The notes: a model not told the origin generated them from the letters alone. Shown: positions 43,319 to 52,093, counted from the first letter of the stretch. The stretch is 64,000 nucleotides of DNA from Blastococcus sp. TF02A-30 (GCF_003319185.1 NZ_QOHJ01000003.1:1-64000), one strand, 5' to 3'. Program-made: numbers and translations.

Positions 43319-44465
43319 GGGGCATGCCGGCCTCGCGGAGCAGGCCACCTCCGACGATCACCCGCTGCACCTCGCTGGTGCCCTCGTAGAGCCGGAACAG
43401 CCGGGCGTCGCGGTAGAAGCGCTCGACCGGGGTGGTCCGCAGGTAGCCCATGCCGCCGTGCACCTGGACGGCGCGGTCGACGGCCCGGCCCACCATCTCG
43501 GTGCAGAAGAGCTTGGCCGACGAGGGGCCGATCGAGGTGTCCTCGCCGGTGTCGTAGCGGGCCGCCACGTCGAGCACCATGCTGCGGCCGGCCAGCAGCT
43601 CGGCGTGCATGTCGGCGAGCATCCCCTGCACGAGCTGGAACCGGCCGATGGGGGCCCCGCCCTGCTTGGCGGTGGCGGCGTAGGCGACCGACTCGTCGAG
43701 GACGCGCTGGGCCATGCCCACGCAGAGCGCGGCGATGTGCAGCCGGCCGCGGGAGAGCACGGTGAGCGCCTTCGAGTAGCCGCGGCCCTCCTCGCCGATG
43801 AGCGCGTCGGCGGGCACCCGCACGTCGTCGAAGAAGACCTCGGAGGTCCACGCGCCGGCCTGGCCCATCTTCTTGTCCTTGGGGCCGACCGTGACGCCCG
43901 GCGCCGTGGTGTCGACGACGAAGCTGGAGATGCCCCGGCCGCCCTTCTCCGCCGGATCGGTGCGGGCGAAGACGACGAAGAGGTCGGCGATCGGTGCGTT
44001 GGTGATGTAGCGCTTGCTGCCGTTGATCAGCCAGCCGTCGCCGTCGCGGCGGGCGCTGGTGCGCAGGGCCGAGGGGTCCGATCCCGCCTCGGCCTCGGTG
44101 AGGGCGAACGAGCCGATCAGCTCGCCGGACGCCAGCCGGGGCAGGTACGCCTTCTTCTGCTCCTCGGTGCCGAACCGCGCGATCACCTGGCCGGCGATGC
44201 CGTTGTTGGTGCCGAACAGGGAGCGGAACGCCGGGGTCGTGTAGCCGAACTCGAAGGCGAGCTGGACGTCCTCGGTCATGGTGACGCCGAGCCCGCCGTG
44301 CTCCTCGGGGAGGGCGTACCCGAACAGCCCCATCTCGGCGGCCTGGGTGCGCAGCTCGTCGGGGATGCGGTCCTCGTCCTCGATGCGCTCCTCGAGCGGC
44401 AGCACCTGCTCGCGGACGAGCTGGCGCACGGCGTCCCTGATCTGGCGGAAGTCCTCGGCGTCCAC
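43311..44465 (-). CDS. Acyl-CoA dehydrogenase
   Basis: 384 residues, normal length. FAD/substrate signatures GSFALTEAEAGSDPS (~123) and LSRGRLHIAALCVGMAQR (~235); the C terminus RDARLFRLYEGTSEVQRVI carries the catalytic Glu in EGTSE. Second acyl-CoA dehydrogenase of the window, distinct from that at 5030-6172 and paired with a thioesterase. Start: GTG at 44465 fits the family; an in-frame TTG at 44558 would add 31 atypical residues. An AT-rich GACTTAAAGC motif sits about 55 bp upstream. Confidence 0.91.
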   Translation of the reverse strand: MDAEDFRQIRDAVRQLVREQVLPLEERIEDEDRIPDELRTQAAEMGLFGYALPEEHGGLGVTMTEDVQLAFEFGYTTPAFRSLFGTNNGIAGQVIARFGTEEQKKAYLPRLASGELIGSFALTEAEAGSDPSALRTSARRDGDGWLINGSKRYITNAPIADLFVVFARTDPAEKGGRGISSFVVDTTAPGVTVGPKDKKMGQAGAWTSEVFFDDVRVPADALIGEEGRGYSKALTVLSRGRLHIAALCVGMAQRVLDESVAYAATAKQGGAPIGRFQLVQGMLADMHAELLAGRSMVLDVAARYDTGEDTSIGPSSAKLFCTEMVGRAVDRAVQVHGGMGYLRTTPVERFYRDARLFRLYEGTSEVQRVIVGGGLLREAGMPRA

Positions 44466-44521
44466 GCCGCCATGGTGGACCCTGGCCTGCCGGCGCGCTC
44501 CGCGGGGTCCCGGATCGCCAT

Positions 44522-44541
44522 GACTTAAAGCACTCAAATCA
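44522..44541. promoter_or_regulatory. AT-rich regulatory motif upstream of the acyl-CoA dehydrogenase
   Basis: GACTTAAAGCACTCAAATCA is a rare AT-rich block in this GC-rich region, with tandem half-sites ACTTAAAGC and ACTCAAATC. The half-site GACTTAA recurs at 47843-47849 in front of a TetR gene. On the minus strand TTTAAGT could serve as a -10-like box for the dehydrogenase gene. Confidence 0.35.
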
Positions 44542-44640
44542 TCGCTCTCCGTTGCCAAGCGGCGGCGGAACGCCCTAGGTTCGGAAGCACGGCGCTCGAG
44601 CCCCGAGGCGACCGCGAGCCGCTCTTAGGCGGGAGGCACG

Positions 44641-45084
44641 ATGCCCCAGCTCCACGCCGTCCTCGTCCCCGCGCACGGCCAGGTGGTCGTCCGCCTCACC
44701 GGGGACGCCGACCTGTCCACCGCGCCCCTCGTGGAGGACGCCCTGGTGCAGGCGGCGGCGCTGGGGACACCCCAGCTCGTCGTCGACGTGGCCGCGGCCC
44801 GCTTCTGGGACTCGTCGTGCCTGCGCACGCTCGCCGCCGTCACGGCCGAGCTCGCCGCGGCGGGGCGGGCGTGCCGGGTCGTCGGCGCCGGGGCGACCAC
44901 ACGGCGCCTGGTGCGCGCCGCGATGCTGACCGACGCGCTGGTCCTCGACGGCGCCGTCGCCGATCTGCCCGGGGCGCCGGCGCCCAACGTCGTCGCCGAG
45001 ATCCCGGAGCGCCGCCGGCCGGCACCGCTCCCCTCGCGGGGGCAGTCCGGCCAGCGGCTGGTGGGCGCACCGTCGGTGCGCTGA
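44641..45084 (+). CDS. STAS-domain protein (anti-anti-sigma-like)
   Basis: 147 residues. STAS fold over ~1-100: GQVVVRLTGDADLSTAPLVE (~13-32) and the phosphorylation-site strand ARFWDSSCLRTLAAV (~58-72) with Asp-Ser-Ser, whose Ser is the candidate phospho-acceptor. The C-terminal ~45 residues are Pro/Arg-rich. Such proteins release sigma factors when dephosphorylated by PP2C enzymes; the phytochrome-PP2C at 29513-31816 is a possible partner, unproven. ATG start with GGGAGG 5 nt upstream. Stands alone and converges on an aldo/keto reductase. Confidence 0.85.
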   Translation: MPQLHAVLVPAHGQVVVRLTGDADLSTAPLVEDALVQAAALGTPQLVVDVAAARFWDSSCLRTLAAVTAELAAAGRACRVVGAGATTRRLVRAAMLTDALVLDGAVADLPGAPAPNVVAEIPERRRPAPLPSRGQSGQRLVGAPSVR

Positions 45085-45087
45085 GGA

Positions 45088-45942
45088 TCAGGCCAGCGCG
45101 TCGAGCCGCGCCATGTCCTCGTCGGACAGCGTGAGCCGGGCCGCACCGAGGTTCTCGGTGAGGTGCTCGACCGACTTGGTCCCCGGGATCGGCAGGATCA
45201 CCGGCGACTTCTGCAGCAGCCAGGCCAGCGCCACCTGCGACGGCGTCGCGTCGAGCTCGCGGGCGATGTCGGCGACCGGGCTGTCCGGAGCGGCCAGGTT
45301 GCCGGTGGCGATCGGGAACCACGGGATGAAGGCGATGCCCTCGGCCGTGGCGTAGTCGAGCACGTCCTGGCTCTTGCGGGTGGTCAGGTTGTAGAGGTTC
45401 TGCACGCTGACGATCTCGGTGATCGCGCGCGCGGCCTTCAGCTCCTCGACCGAGACCTCGGAGACGCCGATGTGCCGGACCTTGCCCTGCTCCTTGAGCT
45501 CGGCGAAGGCCCCGAGCTGGTCGGCCAGCGGGACCTCGGGGTCGATGCGGTGCAGCTGGATGAGGTCGATCCGCTCCACCTCCAGGTGCCGCAGCGAGAG
45601 CTCGACCTGCTGCTTGAGGTACGCCGGCCGGCCCACGGGCGTCCAGACGTCGGGGCCCTGGCGGGTCAGCCCCGCCTTGGTCGCGATGACCAGGTTCTCC
45701 GGGTACGGGTGCAGCGCCTCGGCGATGATCTGCTCGCTGACCTCGGGACCGTAGGAGTCGGCGGTGTCGATGAAGTCGACGCCCTGCTCGACGGCGGCCT
45801 GCACGACGCGAACGGCGGCGGCGCGGTCGGCCGGCTCGCCCCACACGCCGGGGCCGGGGAGCTGCATCGCGCCGTAGCCCAGGCGGTGGACGGGCAGGTC
45901 CCCGCCGATGGAGAAGGTGTCGCTCAGCTGTGCAGTGGTCAT
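45088..45942 (-). CDS. Aldo/keto reductase
   Basis: 284 residues. Catalytic tetrad Asp and Tyr in IDTADSYGPE (~52-60), Lys in VIATKAGL (~83), His in LIQLHRIDPE (~125). NADPH-binding C-terminal region IPGTKSVEHLTENL (~253). Closest to the YhdN/general stress subgroup of AKRs; substrate unknown. ATG start with GGAG a few nt upstream. Divergent from the histidine phosphatase gene. Confidence 0.92.
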   Translation of the reverse strand: MTTAQLSDTFSIGGDLPVHRLGYGAMQLPGPGVWGEPADRAAAVRVVQAAVEQGVDFIDTADSYGPEVSEQIIAEALHPYPENLVIATKAGLTRQGPDVWTPVGRPAYLKQQVELSLRHLEVERIDLIQLHRIDPEVPLADQLGAFAELKEQGKVRHIGVSEVSVEELKAARAITEIVSVQNLYNLTTRKSQDVLDYATAEGIAFIPWFPIATGNLAAPDSPVADIARELDATPSQVALAWLLQKSPVILPIPGTKSVEHLTENLGAARLTLSDEDMARLDALA

Positions 45943-46002
45943 GCCAGGAGCCAGCACGGCTCCGCCCGCGCGTGTTCCCCGGTCGGCGTGTTCGATGGAG
46001 CC

Positions 46003-46584
46003 GTGGGTGACATCGTGGTGCTGCGGCACGGGCAGACCGAGTGGAGCCGCAGCGGCCAGCACACCGGGGTCACCGACCTGCCGCTGCTGCCGGAGGGCGA
46101 GGAACGGGCGCGGGCACTGCGCTCCTCGCTGGGCGAGCGGACGTTCGTGGAGGTGCGGGTCAGCCCCCTGGAGCGGGCCCGCCGGACGGCGGAGCTCGCC
46201 GGGCTGGCGGCGACGGCGGTCGACCCGGACCTCGTCGAGCTCGACTACGGCGGCTACGAGGGCCGGACGACGGCGGAGATCAGCGCCGAGCTCGGCCGGA
46301 GCTGGTCGATCTGGGTGGACGGCACCGTGCCCGGCGACACCCCCGGCGAGAAGCTGGACGACGTCGCCGCGCGCGTGGACCGGGTCCTCGACCGCGTCCG
46401 GCCGCGGCTGGAGGACGGTGACGTGGCGCTGGTGGCGCACGGGCACGTGCTGCGCATCCTGGCCGCGCGCTGGCTGGGGCTCGGCCCCGAGGCCGGCGCC
46501 CTGTTCGCGCTGCCCGCCGGGGCCTACGGGGTGCTCGGGCACGAGCACGAGCGCCCGGTGCTCACCGGGTGGGGGCTCTCCTGA
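46003..46584 (+). CDS. Histidine phosphatase family protein
   Basis: 193-residue phosphoglycerate-mutase-like phosphatase. N-terminal LRHGQTEWSRSGQHTG with the nucleophilic His (~residue 9), second-site Arg/Glu in VSPLERARRTAELAG and LDYGGYEGRTTAEI, and C-terminal VAHGHVLRILAARWLG with the second His (~153). Broad-specificity acid phosphatase or PGM-like; substrate unknown. GTG start with GGAG upstream. Confidence 0.9.
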   Translation: MGDIVVLRHGQTEWSRSGQHTGVTDLPLLPEGEERARALRSSLGERTFVEVRVSPLERARRTAELAGLAATAVDPDLVELDYGGYEGRTTAEISAELGRSWSIWVDGTVPGDTPGEKLDDVAARVDRVLDRVRPRLEDGDVALVAHGHVLRILAARWLGLGPEAGALFALPAGAYGVLGHEHERPVLTGWGLS

Positions 46585-46614
46585 TCCTCGCGCCCGGCGC
46601 CACCCCGGGGCTCC

Positions 46615-47730
46615 TCAGCGGGAGCGGCTGACCCCCACCGGCTGCCAGCGGCCCTCCTTCTCCTCCACCGGCGGCTCCGGGCGGACCGGCCGGCCGAACA
46701 GCCAGCCCTGGCCCATGTCCGCGCCCAGCGCGGCGACCTGCTCGGCCAGCTGCTCGGTCTCGATGCCCTCGGCCACCACGACCGCGCCGAGCTGGTGGGC
46801 GAGGTCGATGACCGCCTTGATGACCGTGCGCGCGCCGTCGTCGGGCAGCTCCTGCACCAGCCCCTTGTCGAGCTTGACCACCTCCGGCCGGACGGCGGCC
46901 AGCAGCGACAGGCTCGACCAGCCGGCGCCGACGTCGTCGAGGGCCACCCGCCAGCCCAGCGAGCGGTAGTGCTCGAGCACCGAGACCAGGTGCCCGCGGT
47001 CGGCGACGGCGTGCGACTCCACGACCTCGAAGACCAGCTGCTGCGGCGGGATGCCGGTGCTGTGGGCCACCCGCTCCGTGCTGGCCAGGCAGACCTGCGG
47101 CCGGAAGATCGAGGTGGGGTTGAAGTTGATGAACAGGTCGTCGTCGCCGAGCCACGGGACGGCGCCGGCGATGGCTGACTCCCGGCCGATCCGGTCCAGG
47201 CGGTGCAGCCAGCCGGCCTGCTCGGCGACGAAGAAGAGGTCTCCCCCACCGACCTCCCGGCCGTCCACGATGCCGCGCAGCAGGCCCTCGTGGGCGACGA
47301 CGGAGCGGTCGGCCAGCGCGACGATCGGCTGGTAGACCGACCAGAACTCGGCCTCGGCGAGCACCCCGACCTCGACGGTCACCCCGCGCCGGGCGAGCTC
47401 CACCGCCAGGCTGGGCGCGGTCAGCAGCCGGGAGGTGAGCGCGGCGCCGTCGGCCGGCGGGTCGGTGGCGATCCGCACCGCCTCCATCTCCGCCGCGGTG
47501 AGGTCGCGCGCCAGCTTCTGCAGGAGGCGGTCCAGCCCCCGCCCGCCCCGGTCGTCGACGACGTCGACGAGCTGCGGAGCGGTGTAGACGGTCAGCCCCA
47601 GCGCCTTCGCGGTGCGCGAGACGGTGGGGAGCACGTGCCCGATCGAGGTGGCGAACAGCGCGCGCGTGGCGCTGCCCGGCACCTCCCAGTTCTGGCGGCA
47701 GCCGCAGACCCCGCCGCAGATGGTTCCCAC
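46615..47730 (-). CDS. EAL-domain (cyclic-di-GMP phosphodiesterase-like) protein
   Basis: 371 residues. The EAL domain (~130-355) keeps the metal and catalytic residues: Glu in AHEGLLRG (an EGL variant of EAL), Asn in LFINFNPTS, Glu in VFEVVESHA, the Asp pair in VALDDVGAGWSS, Lys in VVKLDKGLV and Glu in VAEGIETEQ. It therefore probably hydrolyses c-di-GMP despite the EGL change. The N-terminal ~130 residues are of unknown type, beginning with three Cys within 11 residues (TICGGVCGC), possibly a metal or redox site. ATG start with poor ribosome-binding site. Confidence 0.87.
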   Translation of the reverse strand: MGTICGGVCGCRQNWEVPGSATRALFATSIGHVLPTVSRTAKALGLTVYTAPQLVDVVDDRGGRGLDRLLQKLARDLTAAEMEAVRIATDPPADGAALTSRLLTAPSLAVELARRGVTVEVGVLAEAEFWSVYQPIVALADRSVVAHEGLLRGIVDGREVGGGDLFFVAEQAGWLHRLDRIGRESAIAGAVPWLGDDDLFINFNPTSIFRPQVCLASTERVAHSTGIPPQQLVFEVVESHAVADRGHLVSVLEHYRSLGWRVALDDVGAGWSSLSLLAAVRPEVVKLDKGLVQELPDDGARTVIKAVIDLAHQLGAVVVAEGIETEQLAEQVAALGADMGQGWLFGRPVRPEPPVEEKEGRWQPVGVSRSR

Positions 47731-47843
47731 CCCCGCAGGATGACCGACGCGGCGCGGCCGCCGGGGCAGGCGCGCGGCGACCGACCGGGCGCCTAACGGG
47801 TGACTCTCAGCGAACTCTCAGGAGAAGTTCTCGATCTCTCCAG

Positions 47844-47867
47844 ACTTAAGTGTCTAAGGTTTCGGCC
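47844..47867 (+). promoter_or_regulatory. Palindrome and -10 box of a leaderless TetR gene
   Basis: ACTTAAGT (47844-47851) is a perfect 8-bp palindrome within the imperfect dyad AGACTTAAGTGTCT. It is followed by TAAGGT (47855-47860), a good -10 box ending 7 nt before the ATG at 47868. No ribosome-binding site. Fits an autorepressed leaderless transcript. Confidence 0.5.
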
Positions 47868-48488
47868 ATGGCCGTTCTCAGTCCGACCGACGTCCGTCCC
47901 AGCCGCGGTGGGCGTCCGCGTGACCCCAGCCGTGACGGTGTCATCCGCGCGGCCATCCTGCGGCTGCTGGCCGAGGTCGGGTACGGCGCGCTGACCATGG
48001 ACGCGGTCGCGTCCGAGGCAGGCGTCGGCAAGGCCACGATCTACCGCCGCTGGCGCACCAAGGAGGACCTGGTCGTCGACACGGTCTCCGACCTCAACGC
48101 GGTCGAGGCCACGCCGGCCGACACCGGCTCGCTCGAGGGCGACCTCCGGCAGATGCTGCACTCCATGGTCGGCTCCATCACCGGCCCGGCGGGTGCGGCG
48201 GTGCTGTCCCTGCTGTCGACCGTCCCCCACCAGCCGGCGCTGGCCGAGGCGTTCCGCGCCGGCCCCCTCGAGGTGTGGCGGCGCTCGTTCCAGCAGGTGT
48301 GGGAGCGCGCCGAGCAGCGGGGCGAGGTGACCGCCGGGATCTCGGCGACGCCGGTCGGCGAGACGGTGAGCGCGCTCCTGGTCCAGCGCTGGCTGCTGAC
48401 CGGCGAGCCGGTCACCGAGGCCTACGCCGACGAGGTGCTCGACACCGTCATCCTGCCGCTGCTGCGCGCCGGTGGCGCCACCGCCTGA
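47868..48488 (+). CDS. TetR family regulator
   Basis: 206 residues. HTH at ~23-65 (AILRLLAEVGYGALTMDAVA, then AGVGKATIYRRWRTKEDLV). The C-terminal domain (TetR_C_11-like, ~85-195) contains GEVTAGISATPVGETVSALL. ATG at 47868 is favoured by the -10 box TAAGGT 7 nt upstream; a GTG at 47850 lies inside the palindrome and would precede that promoter's start. No adjacent target gene; shares the half-site GACTTAA with the acyl-CoA dehydrogenase promoter. Confidence 0.86.
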   Translation: MAVLSPTDVRPSRGGRPRDPSRDGVIRAAILRLLAEVGYGALTMDAVASEAGVGKATIYRRWRTKEDLVVDTVSDLNAVEATPADTGSLEGDLRQMLHSMVGSITGPAGAAVLSLLSTVPHQPALAEAFRAGPLEVWRRSFQQVWERAEQRGEVTAGISATPVGETVSALLVQRWLLTGEPVTEAYADEVLDTVILPLLRAGGATA

Positions 48489-48498
48489 GACCCAACGC

Positions 48499-48549
48499 GA
48501 CGACGACCGCCGCGTCGCCCCTGCCCGGGGCGGCGCGGCGGTCGTCGTC
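48499..48549. terminator. Long bidirectional terminator
   Basis: Arms GACGACGACCGCCGCG (48499-48514) and CGCGGCGGTCGTCGTC (48534-48549) pair perfectly over 16 bp and continue inward by about 6 more pairs with one wobble. It lies 10 nt from each stop of the convergent TetR and DUF3618 genes. Confidence 0.82.
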
Positions 48550-48559
48550 GTGCGGCGGT

Positions 48560-48790
48560 TCAGTCGTTGCGGTGGCGGATCTTCTGGACGACGACGAACG
48601 TGACGAGCAGCCCGACGGCGCCGACGGTCGCCTGCCCTGCCGGGGTCTGCAGGAAGCGCACGACGGCGTCCTTGCCCTTGGCGCGCAGCCGCGTCGGGCT
48701 GGTCCGGTACGTCAGCTGGTCCAGGGTGGCGGCCAGCGACTCGCGGGCGGCGTCGATCTCCAGCTGGATCTGTCGAGGGTCGCGAGGCAC
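48560..48790 (-). CDS. DUF3618 membrane-anchored protein
   Basis: 76 residues. The family signature RDPRQIQLEIDAARESLAAT opens the protein, followed by LDQLTYRTSPTRL and one C-terminal membrane segment (~52-70, AGQATVGAVGLLVTFVVVQ). Widespread in actinobacteria, usually near a phage-holin-like or DUF-type membrane protein; here alone. Function unknown. Confidence 0.88.
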   Translation of the reverse strand: MPRDPRQIQLEIDAARESLAATLDQLTYRTSPTRLRAKGKDAVVRFLQTPAGQATVGAVGLLVTFVVVQKIRHRND

Positions 48791-48878
48791 GGCGACAGCC
48801 TGCCAGACGACGCCGCGACCGGCCTGTCCACGGTCCTCGCGGGCACCCGCGCGGGGGACTCCTAGACTCCTGGACCAC

Positions 48879-48959
48879 GCGGGAGTGGTGTAACGGCAGC
48901 CACGCCAGACTTAGGATCTGGTGCCTTCGGGCGTGCGGGTTCGACTCCCGCCTCCCGCA
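48879..48959 (+). tRNA. tRNA-Leu (TAG)
   Basis: 81-nt class II tRNA. Acceptor GCGGGAG / CTCCCGC plus discriminator A; anticodon stem CCAGA / TCTGG with loop CTTAGGA giving TAG; long variable arm around GTGCCTTCGGGCGT; T-arm GCGGGTTCGACTCCCGC. CCA is not encoded. A -10-like TAGACT is at 48864-48869. Confidence 0.95.
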
Positions 48960-48983
48960 CCTGGTTCCCGCTGCGCGGCCGCC

Positions 48984-49904
48984 TCAGGGGAGGAGCAGAC
49001 GCAGGTCCATCTCGGCCGACGCGACGTCGGGGTCGTCGTCGTCCACCACGGCCAGCAGGTGCACCTCACCGCCCGCCACCCGCCGCAGCGCCAGCCCCTC
49101 CACCTTGTGCACGCGACCACCCGGCTCGGGGATCGGCGCCACGGCCAGCACGCTGTCCCCGTCGGCCAGCGCCAGCGCGGTCGCCACCACGGGCCCGTCG
49201 TCCACCGCGTTCGGGGTGTCCTCCGCTGCCAGGCTCAGGACCACCCGGCCGTCGGGCAGCGCCACCGCATCGGTCACCGCCAGCCCGACGCCGTCCACCG
49301 TGCCGAACTCGTAGCTGCGCGGCCGGTGCACGGGCACCGACCCGGCATCGCCCCGGTCGAGCACGGCGGCGAGCACCCACGCCAGCGGCACGTCGACGCT
49401 CGCCGTGGCGATCCCCGCCGCCGGGATGCCGCGGTGGAACCACCGGACGTGGTCGCCGTGCCGGCTGCCCCCCTCGAGGTTCAGGTCGCCGGGAGGGAGG
49501 CCGAGCCGCCCGGCGACGCGCTCGTACAGCGGCGTCAGGTCGGCCGCGGTCACGACCGGCTCCCCCGCCACGAGCCGCACGGCGGCGCCGCGCATCCGGT
49601 GCGGGGAGGAGCCCGACCCGAGCAGCAGGACGGCCGGGTCGCCGTCCACCTCGGCCGGGCAGGCCACCTCGAGATCGGGCTTGAGCGCCTTGGTGCCCTC
49701 GGCCGGCGTGAACCGGTCGAGCCCCTCGACCGACGGCAGGACGCGCACCGCGGTGACCGACCCGGGCCGGCGCCACGCGGCCCAGGTGGAGTCGTCCTGG
49801 ACGACCAGCCAGCCGTCGCCCAGCGGCGCCACCCCGGAGGCCGCGGTGACCGGCGTCCCGTCGTCGAACCGCAGCGCCCGCACGTCCTCGATCTCCACCC
49901 GCAC
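48984..49904 (-). CDS. Predicted beta-propeller-like protein of unknown function
   Basis: 306 residues, no signal peptide or membrane segment. Repeated strand-turn-strand units (DGWLVVQDDSTW, DPAVLLLGSGSSPHR, GRVVLSLAAEDTP, GEVHLLAVVDDDDP) suggest a propeller, and LNLEGGSRHGDHVRWFHRG recalls the DUF3616/DUF6929-type proteins. No catalytic residues can be assigned. GTG start. It ends 25 bp from the tRNA-Leu gene on the opposite strand. Confidence 0.72.
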   Translation of the reverse strand: MRVEIEDVRALRFDDGTPVTAASGVAPLGDGWLVVQDDSTWAAWRRPGSVTAVRVLPSVEGLDRFTPAEGTKALKPDLEVACPAEVDGDPAVLLLGSGSSPHRMRGAAVRLVAGEPVVTAADLTPLYERVAGRLGLPPGDLNLEGGSRHGDHVRWFHRGIPAAGIATASVDVPLAWVLAAVLDRGDAGSVPVHRPRSYEFGTVDGVGLAVTDAVALPDGRVVLSLAAEDTPNAVDDGPVVATALALADGDSVLAVAPIPEPGGRVHKVEGLALRRVAGGEVHLLAVVDDDDPDVASAEMDLRLLLP

Positions 49905-50017
49905 GGCGTTGCTGTGCCCGGCCGGGCGGGTCCGCTACCGCGGCTCCCTCACCCGGTGGGGGTGCGCTCCCCCGGGCGGTGCTCGGGTCGCGGCCCCCGG
50001 ACGCCGTTCTGAGGAGC

Positions 50018-50263
50018 ATGACCTCGAGTGCCTCCTCCGCCGCCTGGCTGCCCGCCGCCATCGCCCGGGCGGCCGTTGTCCACCCGGCCTCGCGGACCGT
50101 GCCCGGCGGCCGGCACCGCGCCCCCGAGGTGACCGGTGCCCCGTTCCGCATCGCGATGCCCGACGACCTCAAGCGCCCGGGCCGGCACGCCGCGCCGGAG
50201 GACGCCGTCGTCGAGCGCGAGGAGGACTTCCTCGACCGGCTGGGCTTCCGCCCCGCCTACTGA
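50018..50263 (+). CDS. Small hypothetical protein
   Basis: 81 residues, ending [15 protein letters not shown] hydrophilic, probably disordered N-terminal half and a short acidic helix at the end. No membrane segment or Cys. ATG start with GAGGAG only 1 nt upstream, so initiation may be weak. Its last 7 bp overlap the end of rdgB on the other strand. Family not recognised. Confidence 0.5.
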   Translation: MTSSASSAAWLPAAIARAAVVHPASRTVPGGRHRAPEVTGAPFRIAMPDDLKRPGRHAAPEDAVVEREEDFLDRLGFRPAY

Positions 50264-50892
50264 GCGCTGCGCTGTCCGGCGGCAGGGCCGCCGAGCACCT
50301 CGGCGATGACCGGCACGAGCGCGGCGAAGGCCTGGCCGCGGTGGCTGCGCGCGTCCTTCTCCCCCGGCGACAGCTGCGCGGACGTCACCTCGAGCCCCTC
50401 GGGCACGAACACCGGGTCGTAGCCGAAGCCGTTGGTGCCGCGCTTCTCCCCGATCACCCGGCCCCGCCACTCGCGCTCCAGCACCCGCTCCACACCCTCG
50501 GGCGTGACGAGCGCGGCGGCGCAGACGAACGCGGCACCCCGGCGGTCCTCCGGCACGTCGGCGAGCTGGCCGAGCAGCAGCGCCGTGTTGGCGTCGTCGT
50601 CCCCGTGCCGGCCGGACCACCGGGCCGACAGGATGCCGGGCATCCCGTTGAGCGCGTCGACGCTCAGCCCCGAGTCGTCGGCGACGGCGGGCAGCCCCGT
50701 GTACCGCACCGCCTCGCGCGCCTTGAGCAGCGCGTTCTCCGCGAAGGTGGCGCCGGTCTCGGGCGCCTCGGGGTACTCCTCCACGTCACCGAGCCCGAGC
50801 ACCTCGACCCCCGGGACGGCGGACTCGAGCAGCCGGCGCAGCTCGGCGAGCTTGCCGGCGTTGCGCGTGGCCAGCAGGAGGCGGGCGCTCAT
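50257..50892 (-). CDS. rdgB: XTP/dITP diphosphatase (RdgB/HAM1)
   Basis: 211 residues. Substrate loop [17 protein letters not shown] (~6-22), catalytic [14 protein letters not shown] (~75-88) and [12 protein letters not shown] (~160). It hydrolyses ITP, dITP and XTP to monophosphates, keeping deaminated purines out of nucleic acids. ATG overlaps the rph stop by 4 bp, a coupling conserved in actinobacteria. Confidence 0.95.
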   Translation of the reverse strand: MSARLLLATRNAGKLAELRRLLESAVPGVEVLGLGDVEEYPEAPETGATFAENALLKAREAVRYTGLPAVADDSGLSVDALNGMPGILSARWSGRHGDDDANTALLLGQLADVPEDRRGAAFVCAAALVTPEGVERVLEREWRGRVIGEKRGTNGFGYDPVFVPEGLEVTSAQLSPGEKDARSHRGQAFAALVPVIAEVLGGPAAGQRSAQ

Positions 50893-51611
50893 CGGGCCAG
50901 GGCCTCCGCCTGCAGCCGGGTGAGCTCGGCGCAGCCGGCGACGGCGAGGTCGAGCAGGCGGTCCAGGGTCGGCCGGTCGAAGACCGCGCCCTCGGCGGTC
51001 CCCTGCACCTCGACGAACCCGCCGTCGCCGGTGCAGACGACGTTCATGTCGGTCCCGGCGCGCACGTCCTCCTCGTAGGCGAGGTCCAGCCGCGGCTCGC
51101 CGTCGATCACGCCGACGCTCACCGCGGCGACCGACTGCACGACGGCCTCCGGCTTGGCCAGCTTCTTGCGCTCCCCCAGCCAGGAGACGGCGTCGGCGAG
51201 GGCGACGTAGGCGCCGGTGATGGCGGCGGTGCGGGTGCCCCCGTCGGCCTGCAGGACGTCGCAGTCGATCGCGATGCTGTTCTCCCCGAGGGCGCCGAGG
51301 TCGATCGAGGCGCGCAGCGAGCGGCCGATGAGCCGGCTGATCTCGTGGGTGCGGCCGCCGATCCTGCCCTTGACCGACTCGCGGTCGCTGCGGGTGTGGG
51401 TGGCCCGTGGCAGCATCGAGTACTCGGCCGTCACCCAGCCCAGGCCCGAGCCCTTGCGCCAGCGCGGCACGCCCTCGGTCACGCTCGCCGCGCAGAGCAC
51501 GCGGGTGCGGCCGAACTCGACGAGCACCGAGCCCTCGGCGTGGTCGAGCCAGTTGCGGGTGATGGTCACCGGACGGAGCTGGTCGGCCGTGCGGCCGTCG
51601 GGGCGGGTCAC
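50889..51611 (-). CDS. rph: Ribonuclease PH
   Basis: 240 residues. N-terminal [20 protein letters not shown], the basic [20 protein letters not shown] (~70-89) and the phosphate-binding [20 protein letters not shown] region (~185-205), with the [19 protein letters not shown] core (~115). It trims tRNA 3' ends phosphorolytically. GTG start at 51611 gives the standard N terminus; an upstream ATG at 51641 would add ten residues. Linked to rdgB by ATGA. Confidence 0.95.
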   Translation of the reverse strand: MTRPDGRTADQLRPVTITRNWLDHAEGSVLVEFGRTRVLCAASVTEGVPRWRKGSGLGWVTAEYSMLPRATHTRSDRESVKGRIGGRTHEISRLIGRSLRASIDLGALGENSIAIDCDVLQADGGTRTAAITGAYVALADAVSWLGERKKLAKPEAVVQSVAAVSVGVIDGEPRLDLAYEEDVRAGTDMNVVCTGDGGFVEVQGTAEGAVFDRPTLDRLLDLAVAGCAELTRLQAEALAR

Positions 51612-51688
51612 GGGAGGCCAGCGTAGTGCGCCGCCCGGCACGGCCCGCCGCCGTGCGCCCGCGCGACTTCCCCGACACGATGCCTCCC

Positions 51689-52093
51689 ATGCGTTCCGAA
51701 CTGCGTGCCGTGCGGACCGGCGGCGTCCCGGTGGTGGTCGATCTGACCGACGAGTGCGCGGAGTTCGTGCGGCAGGAGGGCGACGGCCTGCTGCACGTCT
51801 TCGTGCCGCACGCCACCGCGGGGATCGCCCTCATCGAGACCGGGTCCGGCAGCGACGACGACCTGCTGGCCCAGCTCGACGAGCTGCTACCGCGCGACGA
51901 CCGGTGGCGGCACCGGCACGGCAGCCCGGGCCACGGCCGCGACCACGTGCTGCCCGCGTTCGTGCCGCCGCACGCCAGCGTGCCGGTCCTGGAGGGGCGC
52001 ATGCAGCTCGGGACCTGGCAGCGGATCTGCCTGGTCGACACCAACACAGACAACCACCAGCGGCACGTGCGGTTCTCGTTCCTCGCCGGCTGA
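51689..52093 (+). CDS. YjbQ/UPF0047 family protein
   Basis: 134 residues, full family length. Signatures [17 protein letters not shown] (~35-51), [20 protein letters not shown] (~70-89) and [13 protein letters not shown] (~112). Members have a metal-bound trimeric fold, and some complement thiamine-phosphate synthase mutants; the physiological role is unsettled. ATG with a CTCCC stretch and no Shine-Dalgarno; an ATG three codons earlier (51680) is possible. Divergent from rph. Confidence 0.87.
   Translation: MRSELRAVRTGGVPVVVDLTDECAEFVRQEGDGLLHVFVPHATAGIALIETGSGSDDDLLAQLDELLPRDDRWRHRHGSPGHGRDHVLPAFVPPHASVPVLEGRMQLGTWQRICLVDTNTDNHQRHVRFSFLAG

Noticed and set aside
44466-44558. N-terminal extension of the second acyl-CoA dehydrogenase from a TTG
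   Set aside because: The extra 31 residues do not resemble the family and would be translated from the AT-rich promoter-like block.
47850-47867. GTG start for the TetR protein
   Set aside because: It lies in the ACTTAAGT palindrome and upstream of the best -10 box; the ATG at 47868 fits both promoter and family.
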